A stretch of DNA of 64,000 nucleotides from Henricia sp. BOLD:AAB3569 (lineage: Eukaryota; Echinodermata; Asteroidea; Spinulosida; Echinasteridae), in NCBI GenBank assembly GCA_037783545.1, contig JBBELK010000481.1, positions 1,860,001 to 1,924,000 of the forward strand, written 5' to 3'. The notes below the pieces were generated by a model. The model was not told where the DNA came from. It saw only the letters and a list, made by a program, of their open reading frames with translations, and did no database searches. Of the stretch, positions 56,201-62,215 are shown piece after piece. The position numbers were made by a program, and so were the translations under genes. The first letter of the stretch is position 1; each line of letters starts with the position of its first letter.

Positions 56201-59200
56201 ACAAGATTTACCATTATCAACCCTTATCAATCGTTACCTACCTTTAGAGACAATCAATATACATGTAGGTCTAAGTGCAAGCAGGATTAATCGCAAAGAA
56301 ATCTCGCAAGAAATTATCTCAAATTGTTTTGATTCGACAAACAACAAACATTCTTGCCTGAAAATGGATGGGCTCCAGCAGCCGATTTCACAAAAAACTT
56401 CATAGCTTGCGCAATTTTTGAAAATGGCATAAGCCCAATAGGCTTGCGTGTAATTATCATAGGAATGTTGCGCAGCTTACGCAATAAAAAGTTGCGCAAA
56501 CGGGCTTACGCAGCGCGTAAGGATTCATGAAATCGGCTGCTGTACTGTTACTGTACAAAACACCAAAAAAAAGAAAATCAAGGTCGAAAAAATAGGAAAT
56601 GTGGATAAAATTGTCTGATTCTTATTTATCTGTGAGCAGTCACTATGAGCAACTAACAATGGAAATTGGGCACAAACCATTTAATAACAATGTGTATTAC
56701 ATTGGTATGCTGATTATAATGATTTTAACTTATTTTCCTCATCAGGTATTTACCCCCAGAATGTTTCCAAGTCGGCCAAGAACCTCCCAAGATATCCTCT
56801 AAAGTAGACGTGTGGTCCGTGGGAATCATCTTCTACCAATGTCTCTATGGAAAAAAGGTAAGGCAATGACCCCGTTTACATTAGGAAAATCACTTCATTT
56901 AATGAAGATTGTTATTTAAGGTTTGTTTTGCCCTTACCCGACGTAATTATTAACACTATTACTCAGTGCTTTCCCGAGACACTATGAAAAACTTTATAGC
57001 ATGCTCGAAACCACGACCTCCTGCAAACAAGACAGATGTCTTAAAGGGCCTGTGATATGCTAAACAACTTTGTGTCTAAGCTTTGCTTCATAATGACGGA
57101 TTACTTGTTCAGCAAGACATACTATTGTTCGTTTAGATGTAAAATCAATAAAAGGTGGCCTTTTTCAACTTTGAAGATTTCATTGCAATAAATCACAGAC
57201 AGAGGGCGCTGTTTTGAGTGCATCACATAAGGAAGACAGAAGGGAAAAGTTACGAAAAAACATAAGACTTCAAGTTGGACTTGTGGCAAATTGCTGCAGT
57301 TTCTACCCCCAGTTTTGTCATGGCTTACAGCAGAAACATGTAAAACAAACTCAAACAGCCATGGATTACAAAACTTTCAGGAAAATTGAGAAAAAGTGGA
57401 ATCTTTTGTGCACAGTTGAATGTGGTTTTCCTGTGTTTGCCTCTTGTGACATCGTGACCTTGGTCATGAATATGCATATTCGCATTAGCATAAAAACTAA
57501 AAACCTTTGTTTTAACCCCCAAAGCAATATCCAAATAGGATTTTTATGACTTTAACTGAGTAGAGTGGTTTTAAAGCATATATTTCATTGATAAAAATCC
57601 TAAATAAGGGGCCCTTTAACCACTTGACCACTGAGCTAGCCAGTGTTGAATGGCGGCACATTTGTCCCACATTCTGGATGTCGTCTTCCTGAGATAATTA
57701 TCACGGGACGACATTTTGCACTGAATGTGTCGTCATCCTGCAATAAATTATCTCAGGATTTCAACAAGTCGGATGGCACTTCTAGAGCTCCGTAGTACTG
57801 CAAACGTAGTACACGAAGGAGTTGTCCGCGAAAACGTCATTCTTTGCCCAGTTTCCAGACAAAATGGCAGTGCCCATAGCCATTCTTTGTGAATTTTTTA
57901 TTCGATTTTCAGCGGGTCAACTTCCTTGTTTTTTGTATAAAAATAACGTACGAGTTACACTTATTTAGCACAATGTCTTGTTTCTTGGGTGTAATTCCCC
58001 TTTAAGTGATCTTTTTGTCGAATGATGCTATTTTGCTTCATTAAATGATAAATTTTAATCTTTGTCGAACAGATCTTAGAAAGGGTCGCTTTTATCTTGG
58101 GATGTTGGTATGGGAAGTATGACGCATTGAACTTGTCTTAACTTTTGTGAAATCAATCCCAGGTCTCTGTGGCTAGTTGATAATTTGTACTAACTGGCGA
58201 GGCCTGTTACTTCATTTAAATACATGACCAGGGGTCGATTTCACAAAGCGCTAAGACGCGTCTTAGAAAGGGTCACTCTTCTTATCTTGGGACGTTGATA
58301 TGGGAATTAGGACACATTGAACTCGTCTTAACTTTCGTGAAATCGATCTCAGATGCTGTTCATGTAAAGTGTGCGAAAGCCTAATTGGGTAATTCCCAAA
58401 ATTAGGGGTCCAAAAGTGTGACATGATTTTTAAGATTTCCAAGTGTTTTTAATGCCACTTAAATTTAATGTTTGTGTGTAGATATGGCACCAAGGTTAAT
58501 GCAAACTCATTCTACAGCCAATTTTCATTGGCGTAGGTAACCCGGGACACCAAACTCCTATTTAATACTATAAGCCTTTATGGTCTTTTGTTTTGAATAT
58601 TTTTCAGGAATCGGAGAACAAAATATTGAAGAAAATTATGCTGCTGCCTATAATCACAGGCCACAGTCCATTACTGAGAATTTGTGATCATGAGTGGTGA
58701 TTTTTGAAGCAGAGAGTGTCGTACGTAACTGGGACACCAAACATTTTGGACTCCTAATTTTGGAAATTACCCAATTGCCCTATCGCTTGCCTTTTCGTGA
58801 CTAATCTTTCGTTTTCTCCTCCAGCCATTTGGTCACAATCTCTCACAAGCATCAATCCTAGAACAAAAGACCATCCTGAAAGCAACGCAGGTTCAGTTCC
58901 CACCAAAGCCCGTCGTCAGCTCAGAGGCAAAGGTATGTTTGTGTTTACTTGGAGCATCAGAGACCTTTTTACCCTATTGATTGCTTTCCGGTGACGTCAC
59001 GCCTTCCATCCACCATTTTGGTTGTCATTTTTCATGAGGCACGTGGCTCGAGTGATAACCGGCAAAAAGAGCAAGAAAAGCGCATTGGTTGCACTTACCT
59101 CTGTTGCTTAACCTTGCTTTATGTTGTTGCGCCATGACTGTTGTATCGATAAAGATAAAAACATATTTCTTCAGGCTAAAAATCGCGATCAAGTAGAAGC

Positions 59201-60453
59201 ACTTTCGTGTTTACAAGCTGAGTGCATGCTCAATAATTTGAACGTATCGCAACGCGCGCGTGCGGCATCCTCGAATGAAAATACGCTGGTGAGTATTTTT
59301 TACGCGTGTTCATGTGCGTATATTGGCGCGCTCGTGATCGTTGACCACCAAACATTCCCGGATGTTCTATGTCACGGAAAGCAATCAATATTTCTGGATT
59401 TACAAATTTCATTAGTCAATAGCACTGTGAAATACCAGCGGTTGAACGACATAAATTAAGAACCTCCATTATTTGTAACAAAATATGGCAACATCAGTCC
59501 ACTAAATAGAAATGTAAGTGACAAATCCAAATTTTTTACAATCCAAATTTAGATTACAAATGATTGTTTAGATCGAGAACTGTGTACTAATGTCAGATTC
59601 AACAAGATCACTTTCACGGCAGTGGCTTCAAACGTCGAACATAATTGCAAACTCCCAGTCGAGTTTAAATACATCCAACATGGCAGATGAGTATTGTGCA
59701 CGTCACGGACGTGCACGTGTGTTTTCCATTCTGTCCATTGTACGTAGCCATTTTATTATTTTGATGCACTTGTTTGTTGGTTATTTCTTTTCTCACATAC
59801 GCGCTGCGAGCACGCGCATTCCTTGTTGCGAACAAAATTGCGGACCAACTTCGAACTGGAATTAAATTCGACACGGCAGAAGCACGACGTTTGAAACCGA
59901 GCCGTGCTTGTGCCGCACTAAATAGAGTTAGCACGGCAGACCCTGTCGAGCTAAATTTTTCAGCCATGCCGAATTCATTTTGCCGAGCCAAATGGCTTCA
60001 AACGTCGTGCTTGTGCCGTGTCGAATTTAAAAAATCAAGTTGAATTTAATTCGACATAACATACGCGCGACGTTTGAAGCGAGCCTTAGTTGGCTTACAT
60101 CTGGGTGGTTCGAAATAGATGCTGTGTACAGACTGCACGATTCAGGTAGGTAGATACACTGCATGTGCACTAGACTAGTCAAGCACACAACCAGTATGAC
60201 GCGAGCCACAGAGTGCCGTGTACGTATGTCTAATTACATCTAAACTTTTATTCTTCAGGATTTCATCCGCCAATGCTTAGTTTACCAGAAAGAAGACAGA
60301 GTTGACGTGCTAACCTTAGCCAAAATGCCGTATCTTCAGCCAGCGACTGGGAGGAAAAACCTCGCTGCAAATAATAACACAGCCAACAATGTTAGCAGCT
60401 CCAGCATAGCCGTTAGTTCAAGTAGCACCAATGTCGAATCGGGGTCGCAGTAG
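32063..60453 (+). CDS. TLK: Tousled-like Ser/Thr kinase (TLK), 16 coding exons, intact
   Basis: Coding exons: 32063-32233, 34748-34841, 36568-36683, 37460-37564, 39359-39451, 40638-40727, 46508-46644, 48604-48844, 50868-51047, 51804-51895, 52098-52187, 53792-53961, 55317-55458, 56746-56857, 58825-58932 and 60259-60453. They total 2136 nt, all GT-AG, all in phase: 711 residues plus stop. Vertebrate TLKs have about 770. The start [20 protein letters not shown] aligns with TLK2 ([20 protein letters not shown]). Basic segment 69-77, coiled coil about 165-385, kinase about 393-675: G-loop 400-407 (GKGGFSEV), Lys422, HYDLKPGN (Asp523, Lys525), DFG 544-546, LPPE 576-579. In animals TLK is a nuclear kinase that phosphorylates ASF1 and supports replication-coupled chromatin assembly. 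TLK1 against TLK2 cannot be told apart here; an unduplicated ancestor is likely. Confidence 0.96.
32240..32862. mobile_element. hAT-like MITE inserted across the TLK exon 1 splice donor
   Basis: Flanked by the 8-bp duplication GGGTAAGC (32232-32239 and 32863-32870). The ends, TAGACAG... and ...CTGACTA, give TAGnCAG terminal repeats. The TSD fits the nnnTAnnn pattern of Buster-type hAT elements. Long internal arms (about 32299-32402 and 32735-32842) pair almost perfectly. No transposase is present. The duplicated 8 bp contain the GG|GTAAGC splice donor. Confidence 0.82.
33024..33375. mobile_element. MITE with AGGGCAATTCCGGAAATT ends
   Basis: The left arm 33024-33135 and right arm about 33260-33375 are complements (AGGGCAATTCCGGAAATT/AATTTCCGGAATTGCCCT). 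Inside, 33160-33200 is a second, perfect 20-bp-stem hairpin. Confidence 0.85.
33484..33626. repeat. Inverted repeat AGTGTCAAGC(G/A)TGCA
   Basis: GTGTCAAGCGTGCATATTTT at the left pairs with AAAATGTGCATGCTTGACAC at the right. It is a small intronic hairpin element. Confidence 0.65.
33708..33833. mobile_element. Hairpin MITE K4, copy 2
   Basis: TTAA|AGGCACAGGCTCGTC ... GACGAGCCTGTGCCT|TTAA: a nearly perfect hairpin with TTAA on both sides. Confidence 0.9.
33917..34665. mobile_element. MITE GGGGCTGTC family, carrying a nested K1 element
   Basis: The ends GGGGCTGTCTAAAGTTGTCA and TTGACAACTTTGGGCAGCC are complementary. The uninterrupted relative at 53988-54207 is about 220 bp. Here K1 occupies 34047 to about 34606. 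Confidence 0.8.
34047..34606 (+). mobile_element. Kolobok/T2-like MITE K1, 3' end truncated
   Basis: TTAAAGGGCCCCTTATTTAG at the left. The right end stops at GTTGTTTAGCA without the final GGCCCTTTAA. It is nested inside the MITE at 33917-34665. Confidence 0.85.
34748..34841 (+). CDS. TLK: TLK coding exon 2, basic NLS-like segment
   Basis: The acceptor is CTATCTAG and the donor G|GTGAGT. It encodes residues 58-88, including [20 protein letters not shown], which parallels the ETPEKK...RKRKAE segment of vertebrate TLKs and is a likely nuclear localisation signal. It ends in phase 1. Confidence 0.92.
35001..35475. mobile_element. TTAA-flanked MITE (AGATAGTATACATGATTGG ends)
   Basis: TTAA|AGATAGTATACATGATTGG and CCAATCATGTATACTGCCT|TTAA. 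The interior 35150-35330 is a minisatellite-like run of TTTCGCCC/GGGCGAA and TGGTTTGGGG words that themselves form an inverted repeat. Confidence 0.8.
35613..35860 (+). repeat. tRNA-derived SINE, family C, copy 2
   Basis: B box GGTTCGAATCCC at about 35661, then GTACGTGGATTGGGTTCTCG and GGTTTTCCTCCCACCTCTAA. It ends near a GAGAGAGAGAGA run (35868-35877). Confidence 0.85.
36262..36415 (+). repeat. tRNA-derived SINE, family D
   Basis: GGAGGTCTTGGGTTCAAGTC (B box) and CTATGAAGTTTTTCTCAGTG. The same body, with a better head, is found on the minus strand at 56945-57645. Confidence 0.7.
36428..36500. repeat. Short hairpin CGTCGCAAAGCTGACG
   Basis: TTCGTCGCAAAGCTGACGTA pairs with GTCAGCTTTGCGACGA across about 30 bases. 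Confidence 0.7.
36568..36683 (+). CDS. TLK: TLK coding exon 3, KKISEYF motif
   Basis: Acceptor TTATTACAG, donor ATG|GTATGA. It encodes residues 89-127. [20 protein letters not shown] aligns with the conserved GHKISDYF...SPGR block of TLK2. The rest is Pro/Ser-rich. Confidence 0.92.
37016..37420 (-). pseudogene. Unidentified coding-like relic, possibly retroelement
   Basis: The minus-strand frame, open for over 110 codons from the stop at 37016, reads like protein (for example [20 protein letters not shown] and [19 protein letters not shown]) and continues upstream as [20 protein letters not shown] without a Met. I do not recognise the family. It lies antisense in a TLK intron and has no promoter or partner exon that I can see. 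A decayed retroelement or host fragment is possible. Confidence 0.3.
37460..37564 (+). CDS. TLK: TLK coding exon 4, Pro/Ser-rich linker
   Basis: Acceptor GTCGTTGCAG, donor CAG|GTACTC, exactly 35 codons, residues 128-162 ([15 protein letters not shown]...). This is a low-similarity region in the family; the call rests on splice sites and phase. It is the least conserved exon. Confidence 0.82.
37682..37822. mobile_element. Hairpin MITE K4, copy 3
   Basis: TTAA|AGGCACAGGCTCGCC ... GACGAGCCTGTGCCT|TCAA; one flank is mutated from TTAA. The GGAGCTGCGTATTTCGTGGC arm pairs through its length. Confidence 0.88.
38070..39097 (+). mobile_element. CCATCCTC MITE (M2) interrupted by a TGCATAG MITE
   Basis: GCCATCCTCTTGCAACAGTG at the left. 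The body follows 46675-47263 up to GTGGAA(A) at 38621, and resumes at 39073 with TTCTCTGAGATCTCAGGATG. The 451-bp insert is MITE M1. Confidence 0.82.
38622..39072. mobile_element. MITE M1 (TGCATAGTTCCGA), copy 1
   Basis: The ends, TGCATAGTTCCGA and TCGGAACTATGCA, are complementary. Compared with the empty site (GTGGAAATTCCCTGA) it inserted at AAAT|T with at most a 2-bp AT duplication. Sister copies are at 45935, 60692 and 62241. Confidence 0.88.
39359..39451 (+). CDS. TLK: TLK coding exon 5, start of coiled coil
   Basis: Acceptor TTGTTCACAG, donor CAG|GTACGT, 31 codons, residues 163-193 ([20 protein letters not shown]...). It aligns with the LTMLKLAALE...NCDLRRQ stretch of human TLK1 and starts the coiled coil. 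With exon 6 this region is about eight residues shorter than in vertebrates. Confidence 0.88.
39483..40117. mobile_element. MITE with AGGGGCGGTATTCACAAAA ends
   Basis: AGGGGCGGTATTCACAAAAC at the left and GTTTTGTGAATACCGCCCC at the right. Inside, CTTAAGT/ACTTAAG and CCCCGCTTA words repeat in both directions, giving a long imperfect hairpin in the intron. Confidence 0.85.
40117..40550. repeat. Partial copy of the interior of MITE M3
   Basis: AGGACCCTAGCCAGTTTTAA ... ACCAAAATTAGCTCGTC corresponds to the reverse of about 29760-30110. No terminal repeats remain. The two frames here are artefacts. Confidence 0.65.
40638..40727 (+). CDS. TLK: TLK coding exon 6, coiled coil
   Basis: Acceptor TTCATTTTTAG, donor AAG|GTGAGC, 30 codons, residues 194-223. 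It ends [12 protein letters not shown], matching the family's SMSKKLLIEK. Confidence 0.92.
40855..41645. mobile_element. hAT-like MITE CAGGGTGTCCG, carrying a nested K1
   Basis: CAGGGTGTCCGCGGGT at the left and ACCCACGGACACCCTG at the right. The sequence next to the ends is a TTAAAAAG-rich run. The 8-bp flanks do not match clearly. K1 occupies 40991-41571. Confidence 0.75.
40991..41571 (+). mobile_element. Kolobok/T2-like MITE K1, complete
   Basis: TTAAAGGGCCCCTTATTTAG ... CAGGCCCTTTAA with TTAA at both ends: the best full-length reference copy in the window. Confidence 0.92.
42168..42402. mobile_element. Small MITE nested in the foldback left arm
   Basis: TATAAGCTGGACCAT ... ATGGTCCAGCTTATA: complementary ends with TA flanks, as for mariner-type MITEs. 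The right arm of the foldback lacks it. It creates the spurious 143-codon frame at 42039-42470. Confidence 0.75.
43336..44001. repeat. Central inverted repeat of the foldback
   Basis: GGGTTGCTCAAAATGTTCGG at the left and CATTTTGAGCAACCC at the right, with AGAAGAGTTT/AAACTCTTCT inside. About 660 bp, non-coding. Confidence 0.75.
45298..45904. mobile_element. MITE CAGCAGCCGATTTCACGAAA family, long copy
   Basis: CCGATTTCACGAAACTTTAC at the left and GTGAAATCGGCTGCTG at the right; GCGCAAGT/ACTTACGCC words are inside. The left tip is degraded (GCATCCG). It abuts the foldback directly. Confidence 0.75.
45935..46363. mobile_element. MITE M1 (TGCATAGTTCCGA), copy 2
   Basis: TGCATAGTTCCGAGTTTGCC ... 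GGTCGGAACTATGC. It closely matches 38622-39072, with small deletions. Confidence 0.88.
46508..46644 (+). CDS. TLK: TLK coding exon 7
   Basis: The acceptor is GTCGACAAG (an ACAAG end with a T-rich tract upstream) and the donor AA|GTAAGT. It encodes residues 224-268: [19 protein letters not shown] and [12 protein letters not shown] match the family's MQDRLRLGHFTTVRHGASF and WTDGFAFQNLVK. The exon follows a 5.8-kb intron holding a large foldback element. Confidence 0.93.
46675..47263 (+). mobile_element. CCATCCTC MITE (M2), uninterrupted copy
   Basis: CCATCCTCTTGCAACAGTGC ... GTGGAAATTCCCTGATATCTCAGGATGG. It provides the empty site for MITE M1 in the copy at 38070-39097. It starts only about 30 bases after the exon 7 donor. 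Confidence 0.82.
47675..48330. mobile_element. Kolobok/T2-like MITE K2 with a nested MITE
   Basis: TTAAAGGCCCTATGTATCAT at the left; the right end AATGGGCCTTTCC is slightly mutated. It matches 27809-28157 in reverse orientation, except for the insert at 47740-48031. Confidence 0.75.
47740..48031. mobile_element. MITE CACCC...CGCACCAGAGTCGC nested in K2
   Basis: CACCCTTTTCATACTGGCGC at the left and GTGCGCCTGTATGAAACGGGTG at the right; long arms also include AGTCGCGCCGAACTAA. The flanks TAA/TTAA suggest a 3-bp TAA duplication. Confidence 0.8.
48604..48844 (+). CDS. TLK: TLK coding exon 8
   Basis: Acceptor CCAATCTCAG, donor AAG|GTAAGA. It encodes residues 269-349: [19 protein letters not shown] and [10 protein letters not shown] match the family's [38 protein letters not shown] matches [20 protein letters not shown]. 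The middle is Ala/Lys-rich. Confidence 0.95.
48973..48999. repeat. (AAT)n microsatellite
   Basis: About nine AAT units, at the tail of the neighbouring SINE family B copy. Confidence 0.85.
49000..49315 (-). repeat. tRNA-derived SINE, family B, copy 3
   Basis: Same body as 12640-12955, ending in the AAT tract. The B box is better kept here (GGGTTCGAGCCCC on the minus strand). No 15-bp satellite is present next to this copy. Confidence 0.85.
49850..50685 (+). repeat. SINE family C interrupted by a MITE
   Basis: The first part is 49850-49937 (GGCCCGGGTTCAAATCCCG, GTATGTGGATTGGGTTCTCA) and the second is 50530-50685 (TTTCTCCCACCTCTAAAACT, then GAGGAATCCTTGGT). Together they match the uninterrupted copy at 35613-35860. 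Confidence 0.8.
49938..50529. mobile_element. MITE GGGTTATTCCATAAATA
   Basis: GGGTTATTCCATAAATACGG at the left and ATATTTATGGAATGACCC at the right. The insertion into SINE C gives its exact limits within a base or two. The middle is AT-rich. Confidence 0.8.
50868..51047 (+). CDS. TLK: TLK coding exon 9, end of coiled coil and kinase G-loop
   Basis: Acceptor TGTTACTCAG, donor AAG|GTTAGA, 60 codons, residues 350-409. [20 protein letters not shown] is followed by the kinase start [17 protein letters not shown] with the glycine loop at 400-407. Confidence 0.95.
51048..51803 (+). other. TLK intron 9, nothing beyond poly-A/T runs
   Basis: Contains short T and A runs (51609-51625, 51680-51709) and no recognised element. 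The minus-strand frame at 51440-51721 is low complexity. Confidence 0.5.
51804..51895 (+). CDS. TLK: TLK coding exon 10, ATP-binding lysine
   Basis: Acceptor TATCTGACAG, donor [28 protein letters not shown] holds Lys422, the ATP-anchoring lysine (VAIK position, here VACK). Confidence 0.95.
52098..52187 (+). CDS. TLK: TLK coding exon 11
   Basis: Acceptor TTTCTTTACAG, donor [28 protein letters not shown] contains Glu445, the alpha-C glutamate. Confidence 0.95.
52342..52856. mobile_element. MITE CACCGCGTTTACACTCGAAT
   Basis: CACCGCGTTTACACTCGAAT and ATTCGAGTGTAAACGGGGTG-type ends (closing at 52856). It contains a small triplicated GGGTTCAACCCCGCAATTG unit (52640-52695) and a GACCCGGGTC palindrome (about 52727). 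Confidence 0.82.
53111..53673 (+). mobile_element. Kolobok/T2-like MITE K1
   Basis: TTAAAATCCCTTATTTGGGA (diverged left end) through GGGCCCTTTAT at the right. It lies 120 bp before exon 12. The left flank GTGG|TTAA resembles the SINE D target seen at 57041. Confidence 0.85.
53792..53961 (+). CDS. TLK: TLK coding exon 12, catalytic loop
   Basis: Acceptor TTTCTTCCAG, donor [27 protein letters not shown] and VIHYDLKPG; the catalytic HRD motif is HYD, as in other TLKs, with Asp523 and Lys525. Confidence 0.96.
53988..54207. mobile_element. MITE GGGGCTGTC family, uninterrupted
   Basis: GGGGCTGTCCAAAATTGTCA ... TCGACAACTTTGGACAGCC. The G-rich middle (about 54030-54050, 54121-54145) is distinctive. 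It lies 27 bases after the exon 12 donor. Confidence 0.8.
54245..54385. mobile_element. Hairpin MITE K4, copy 4
   Basis: TTAA|GGGCAAAGGCTCGTC ... GACGAGCCTCTGCCT|TTAA; strong hairpin through GGAGCTGCGTATTTCGTG. Confidence 0.88.
54386..54946 (+). other. TLK intron 12, repeat remnants
   Basis: 54850-54940 resembles 29435-29525 (TTTCCT.ACAAAATC, ATGAGTCATTTTAAA). 54440-54500 echoes the GGCCAGAGACACC(A/G)GGG words of SINE A. 54600-54760 resembles 6720-6850 in reverse. Confidence 0.5.
54947..55237. mobile_element. MITE AGGCCAAACAAAATAAAT
   Basis: AGGCCAAACAAAATAAATGG ... ATTTATTTTGTTTGGCCT. Inner words CCTACCTGG repeat. It lies 80 bases upstream of exon 13. Confidence 0.82.
55317..55458 (+). CDS. 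TLK: TLK coding exon 13, DFG and activation segment
   Basis: Acceptor TTCCAACAG, donor [27 protein letters not shown] and [14 protein letters not shown], almost identical to vertebrate TLKs. Confidence 0.96.
55640..56114. mobile_element. MITE AGTTCGGAAAGTCAAGTTTG
   Basis: The left AAGTTCGGAAAGTCAAGTTT is complementary to AAACTTGACTTTCCGAACTT at the right. The pairing continues through ATGACACATCA words to the centre. About 475 bp, in TLK intron 13. Confidence 0.82.
56376..56542. mobile_element. MITE CAGCAGCCGATTTCAC family, short copy
   Basis: CAGCAGCCGATTTCACAAAA ... TGAAATCGGCTGCTG, about 167 bp hairpin. Confidence 0.82.
56746..56857 (+). CDS. TLK: TLK coding exon 14
   Basis: Acceptor CCTCATCAG, donor [26 protein letters not shown] and [19 protein letters not shown]. 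Confidence 0.96.
56945..57645 (-). repeat. SINE family D, split by a K1 MITE
   Basis: On the minus strand the head GGCTAGCTCAGTGGTCAAGTG (57645-57620) joins, after removal of K1 and one TTAA, to GACATCTGTC...GGAGGTCGTGG and the tail AGTTTTTCATAGTGTCTC. A box and B box are recognisable. Confidence 0.75.
57041..57619 (-). mobile_element. Kolobok/T2-like MITE K1, complete, TTAA duplication proven by nesting
   Basis: TTAAAGGGCC at the left and GGCCCTTTAA at the right. The host SINE has one TTAA (GTGGTTAAGAC), and the insert is flanked by two, so TTAA is the target duplication and the element starts with AGGGCC. Confidence 0.92.
58060..58350. repeat. Two direct copies of a CTTAGAAAGGGTC...TTGGGA repeat
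   Basis: 58072-58165 and 58256-58345 share CTTAGAAAGGGTC, TATCTTGGGA, ATATGGGAA and CTTAACTTT(C/T)GTGAAATC. The second is bounded by GGTCGATTTCACAAAG and CTTTCGTGAAATCGATC, a MITE-like inverted pair. Confidence 0.6.
58384..58776. mobile_element. MITE TTGGGTAATTCCCAAAATTA
   Basis: ATTGGGTAATTCCCAAAATT ... AATTTTGGAAATTACCCAAT. Ends 48 bases before exon 15. It contains ACCAAACTCC/GGGACACCAAAC words twice. Confidence 0.82.
58825..58932 (+). CDS. TLK: TLK coding exon 15
   Basis: Acceptor TCTCCTCCAG, donor AAG|GTATGT, 36 codons, residues 612-647: [20 protein letters not shown] and [13 protein letters not shown]. Confidence 0.96.
58933..60258 (+). other. TLK intron 15, CpG-rich repeat remnants
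   Basis: TTCAAACGTCG or its complement recurs at about 59628, 59887, 59998 and 60070, with GCACGGC and AATTCGACA words, suggesting a decayed inverted-repeat element at about 59590-60110. No coding exon is seen; the frames here lack domains. Confidence 0.5.
60259..60453 (+). CDS. TLK: TLK coding exon 16 and stop
   Basis: Acceptor TTATTCTTCAG; residues 648-711 then TAG at 60451-60453. [20 protein letters not shown] closes the kinase domain; the tail is Asn/Ser-rich and not conserved. An ACA-rich run follows the stop in the 3' UTR. Confidence 0.95.
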   Translation, partial: DFIRQCLVYQKEDRVDVLTLAKMPYLQPATGRKNLAANNNTANNVSSSSIAVSSSSTNVESGSQ

Positions 60454-60456
60454 TTA

Positions 60457-60491
60457 CACAACAACAACAACAACAACAACAACGACAACAA
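60457..60491. repeat. (ACA/CAA)n microsatellite in the TLK 3' UTR
   Basis: About nine CAA units just after the stop codon. Confidence 0.85.
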
Positions 60492-60691
60492 AAATCGGTC
60501 CCAAATGCCTGGTAAGGGCTCGGGACCAATTTCATAAAACGTTTCACGCTTAAACAATGTTTTTTTGTTAAGGAGGAGATAAAACGATTTTTGGAAAATG
60601 TGAGTGATATATCTTTATGAATTGCGGTTATAATTTTCAAATTATCACAAAAAAAATCGCGGTAGTTTTATTTGCTTTGGCCGTCATCAAA

Positions 60692-61124
60692 TGCATAGTT
60701 CCGACCTGTCAATCAACCGAACCCGCCGATCAATTACAACAGAGCTAGCAGACAGCGCCTACATAAGTCAAAGTGCATTGCCTCACAAACCAACATCACA
60801 CGATTTTCTGCCCATACGTTGTATGCGCTGTTCTGGGTGATTTTTGTTGGTTTTAAGGCCGGGCAATTCGCTGTTCAAAGGTAAGAAAGCGAATTGTTAT
60901 GAATATATGACATCTCTGTATCACTGGCCTTTTACCAAGTGTGTGCTACGGTAACTGTCGACCCTGAAACATGAATACCTTTGAGTTTTCTCCAATGAAT
61001 CTGTGCTTTCCGTTGAAAGTCCCGTTGGTTTGTGCAGTGTGTATGGACATTTTGACGATAGCGTGTGAGGCATAGCAACAATATGCAAGGGGCAGGGTTA
61101 ATTGGGCAATCTCGAAACTATGCA
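60692..61124. mobile_element. MITE M1 (TGCATAGTTCCGA), copy 3
   Basis: ATGCATAGTTCCGACCTGTC ... CTCGAAACTATGCA. Possibly transcribed in the TLK 3' UTR. Confidence 0.85.
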
Positions 61125-61222
61125 TTGCAGGCATCGGCGAGTTTATCAAAGATAGGTGCATGCTACCAAATGCATGGCGCAAGTTTTAACGAGAAAAGTT
61201 GTCTTCTTTCTGCATGAATAAA

Positions 61223-62215
61223 GCAAATTACACTGCGTTCCAGAAATCGTTTTACTAACTCCTTAAGCATAACACAAAAAGGTGCTTGAGCGCAAATGCA
61301 TTTCATGATGCATGGTTATTAGAGAGGTTTCGCAAGCGCACGGATATGGATAGCGCGACGGATCAACACGGGTTGTGACGTCATACACGTCTCACTATCC
61401 GCTACGCGTTTGAACGGCACGCATATCGAGCTCGCTATGCGTAAGCACTAAACGCGTAGTGAAATTTCAGAATTTCCAGTGTTTTTCCTCATTATTCGTT
61501 GCGTGTACGTAGCCAGGTTGAAAAGAGAATGAATTAAGAATGTCTACGAACTTTTTGTGCGTTTCAAAGCTTTGTATTAAAATTAGTATCAAAGCCGTGT
61601 TGTGCAGGGTAGTTTTCCCGGTGTCGGAAATAGACGCCTTTTAGCTAACACGTTGTAGTTTTGAAGTTGCGAAACCAAAGAAATGCCACTAACGGTTACG
61701 GGTAGCTATGCGTATGCGTACGCGTATCCGTCGGTTTGCGAAACTTTCCTATTGTTTGCTGCGTTTCTGCACTTTAATCGTCTGCCTCAACCATGTAACG
61801 ATAAAAAAATTCAAAATCATTTTGAAGTTTTCGATAATGTTGATGTGAATATCTGTGAATATCTGCAGATTGAGTTATTTCTTTGACTTATCCACGAATT
61901 TCTTGAATATGGCGAGGGAAAAAATATAGCGTCAAATTAGTACCAAAAAAACGTGCCAGTTTGCCAAAGATTTTTCATGCGGGGACTTGCGAGGACGCTT
62001 GGGCGATTCCACGCCGGAGTCGAGTGGAATCGGAATCGCAATTCCAGATTTTTGAGGAATCGATTCCCAGTAGAAATCGATTCCTTCATTTATATTCGAT
62101 TCCTAGTGATAGCTTGCCGATTACAGAAACTACAGAGCAATACGGAAGGCAAAAACACCAACTTCTGCAAGAATATTCAGCCTCTGATCATTTTCACATT
62201 ATTAAAAAAAATCAG
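61223..62215. other. Intergenic, downstream of TLK
   Basis: No gene is seen. 61700-61730 has GCGTATGCGTACGCGTATCC. 61975-62100 has GGAATCG/CGATTCC inverted words that recur at 63855-63915, next to GGGGACTTGCGAGGAC in both places. Confidence 0.45.

Larger units (their letters stand above)
60454..61222 (+). other. TLK: Proposed TLK 3' UTR
   Basis: Begins with an (ACA/CAA)n tract at 60457-60491. The first AATAAA after the stop is at 61217-61222. If that signal is used, the 3' UTR includes a whole MITE (60692-61124). Inference only. Confidence 0.35.

Noticed and set aside
59121..59459. 112-codon frame in TLK intron 15
   Set aside because: No similarity to TLK and no domain; the surrounding sequence has repeat words. 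TLK exons 15 and 16 join in phase without it.
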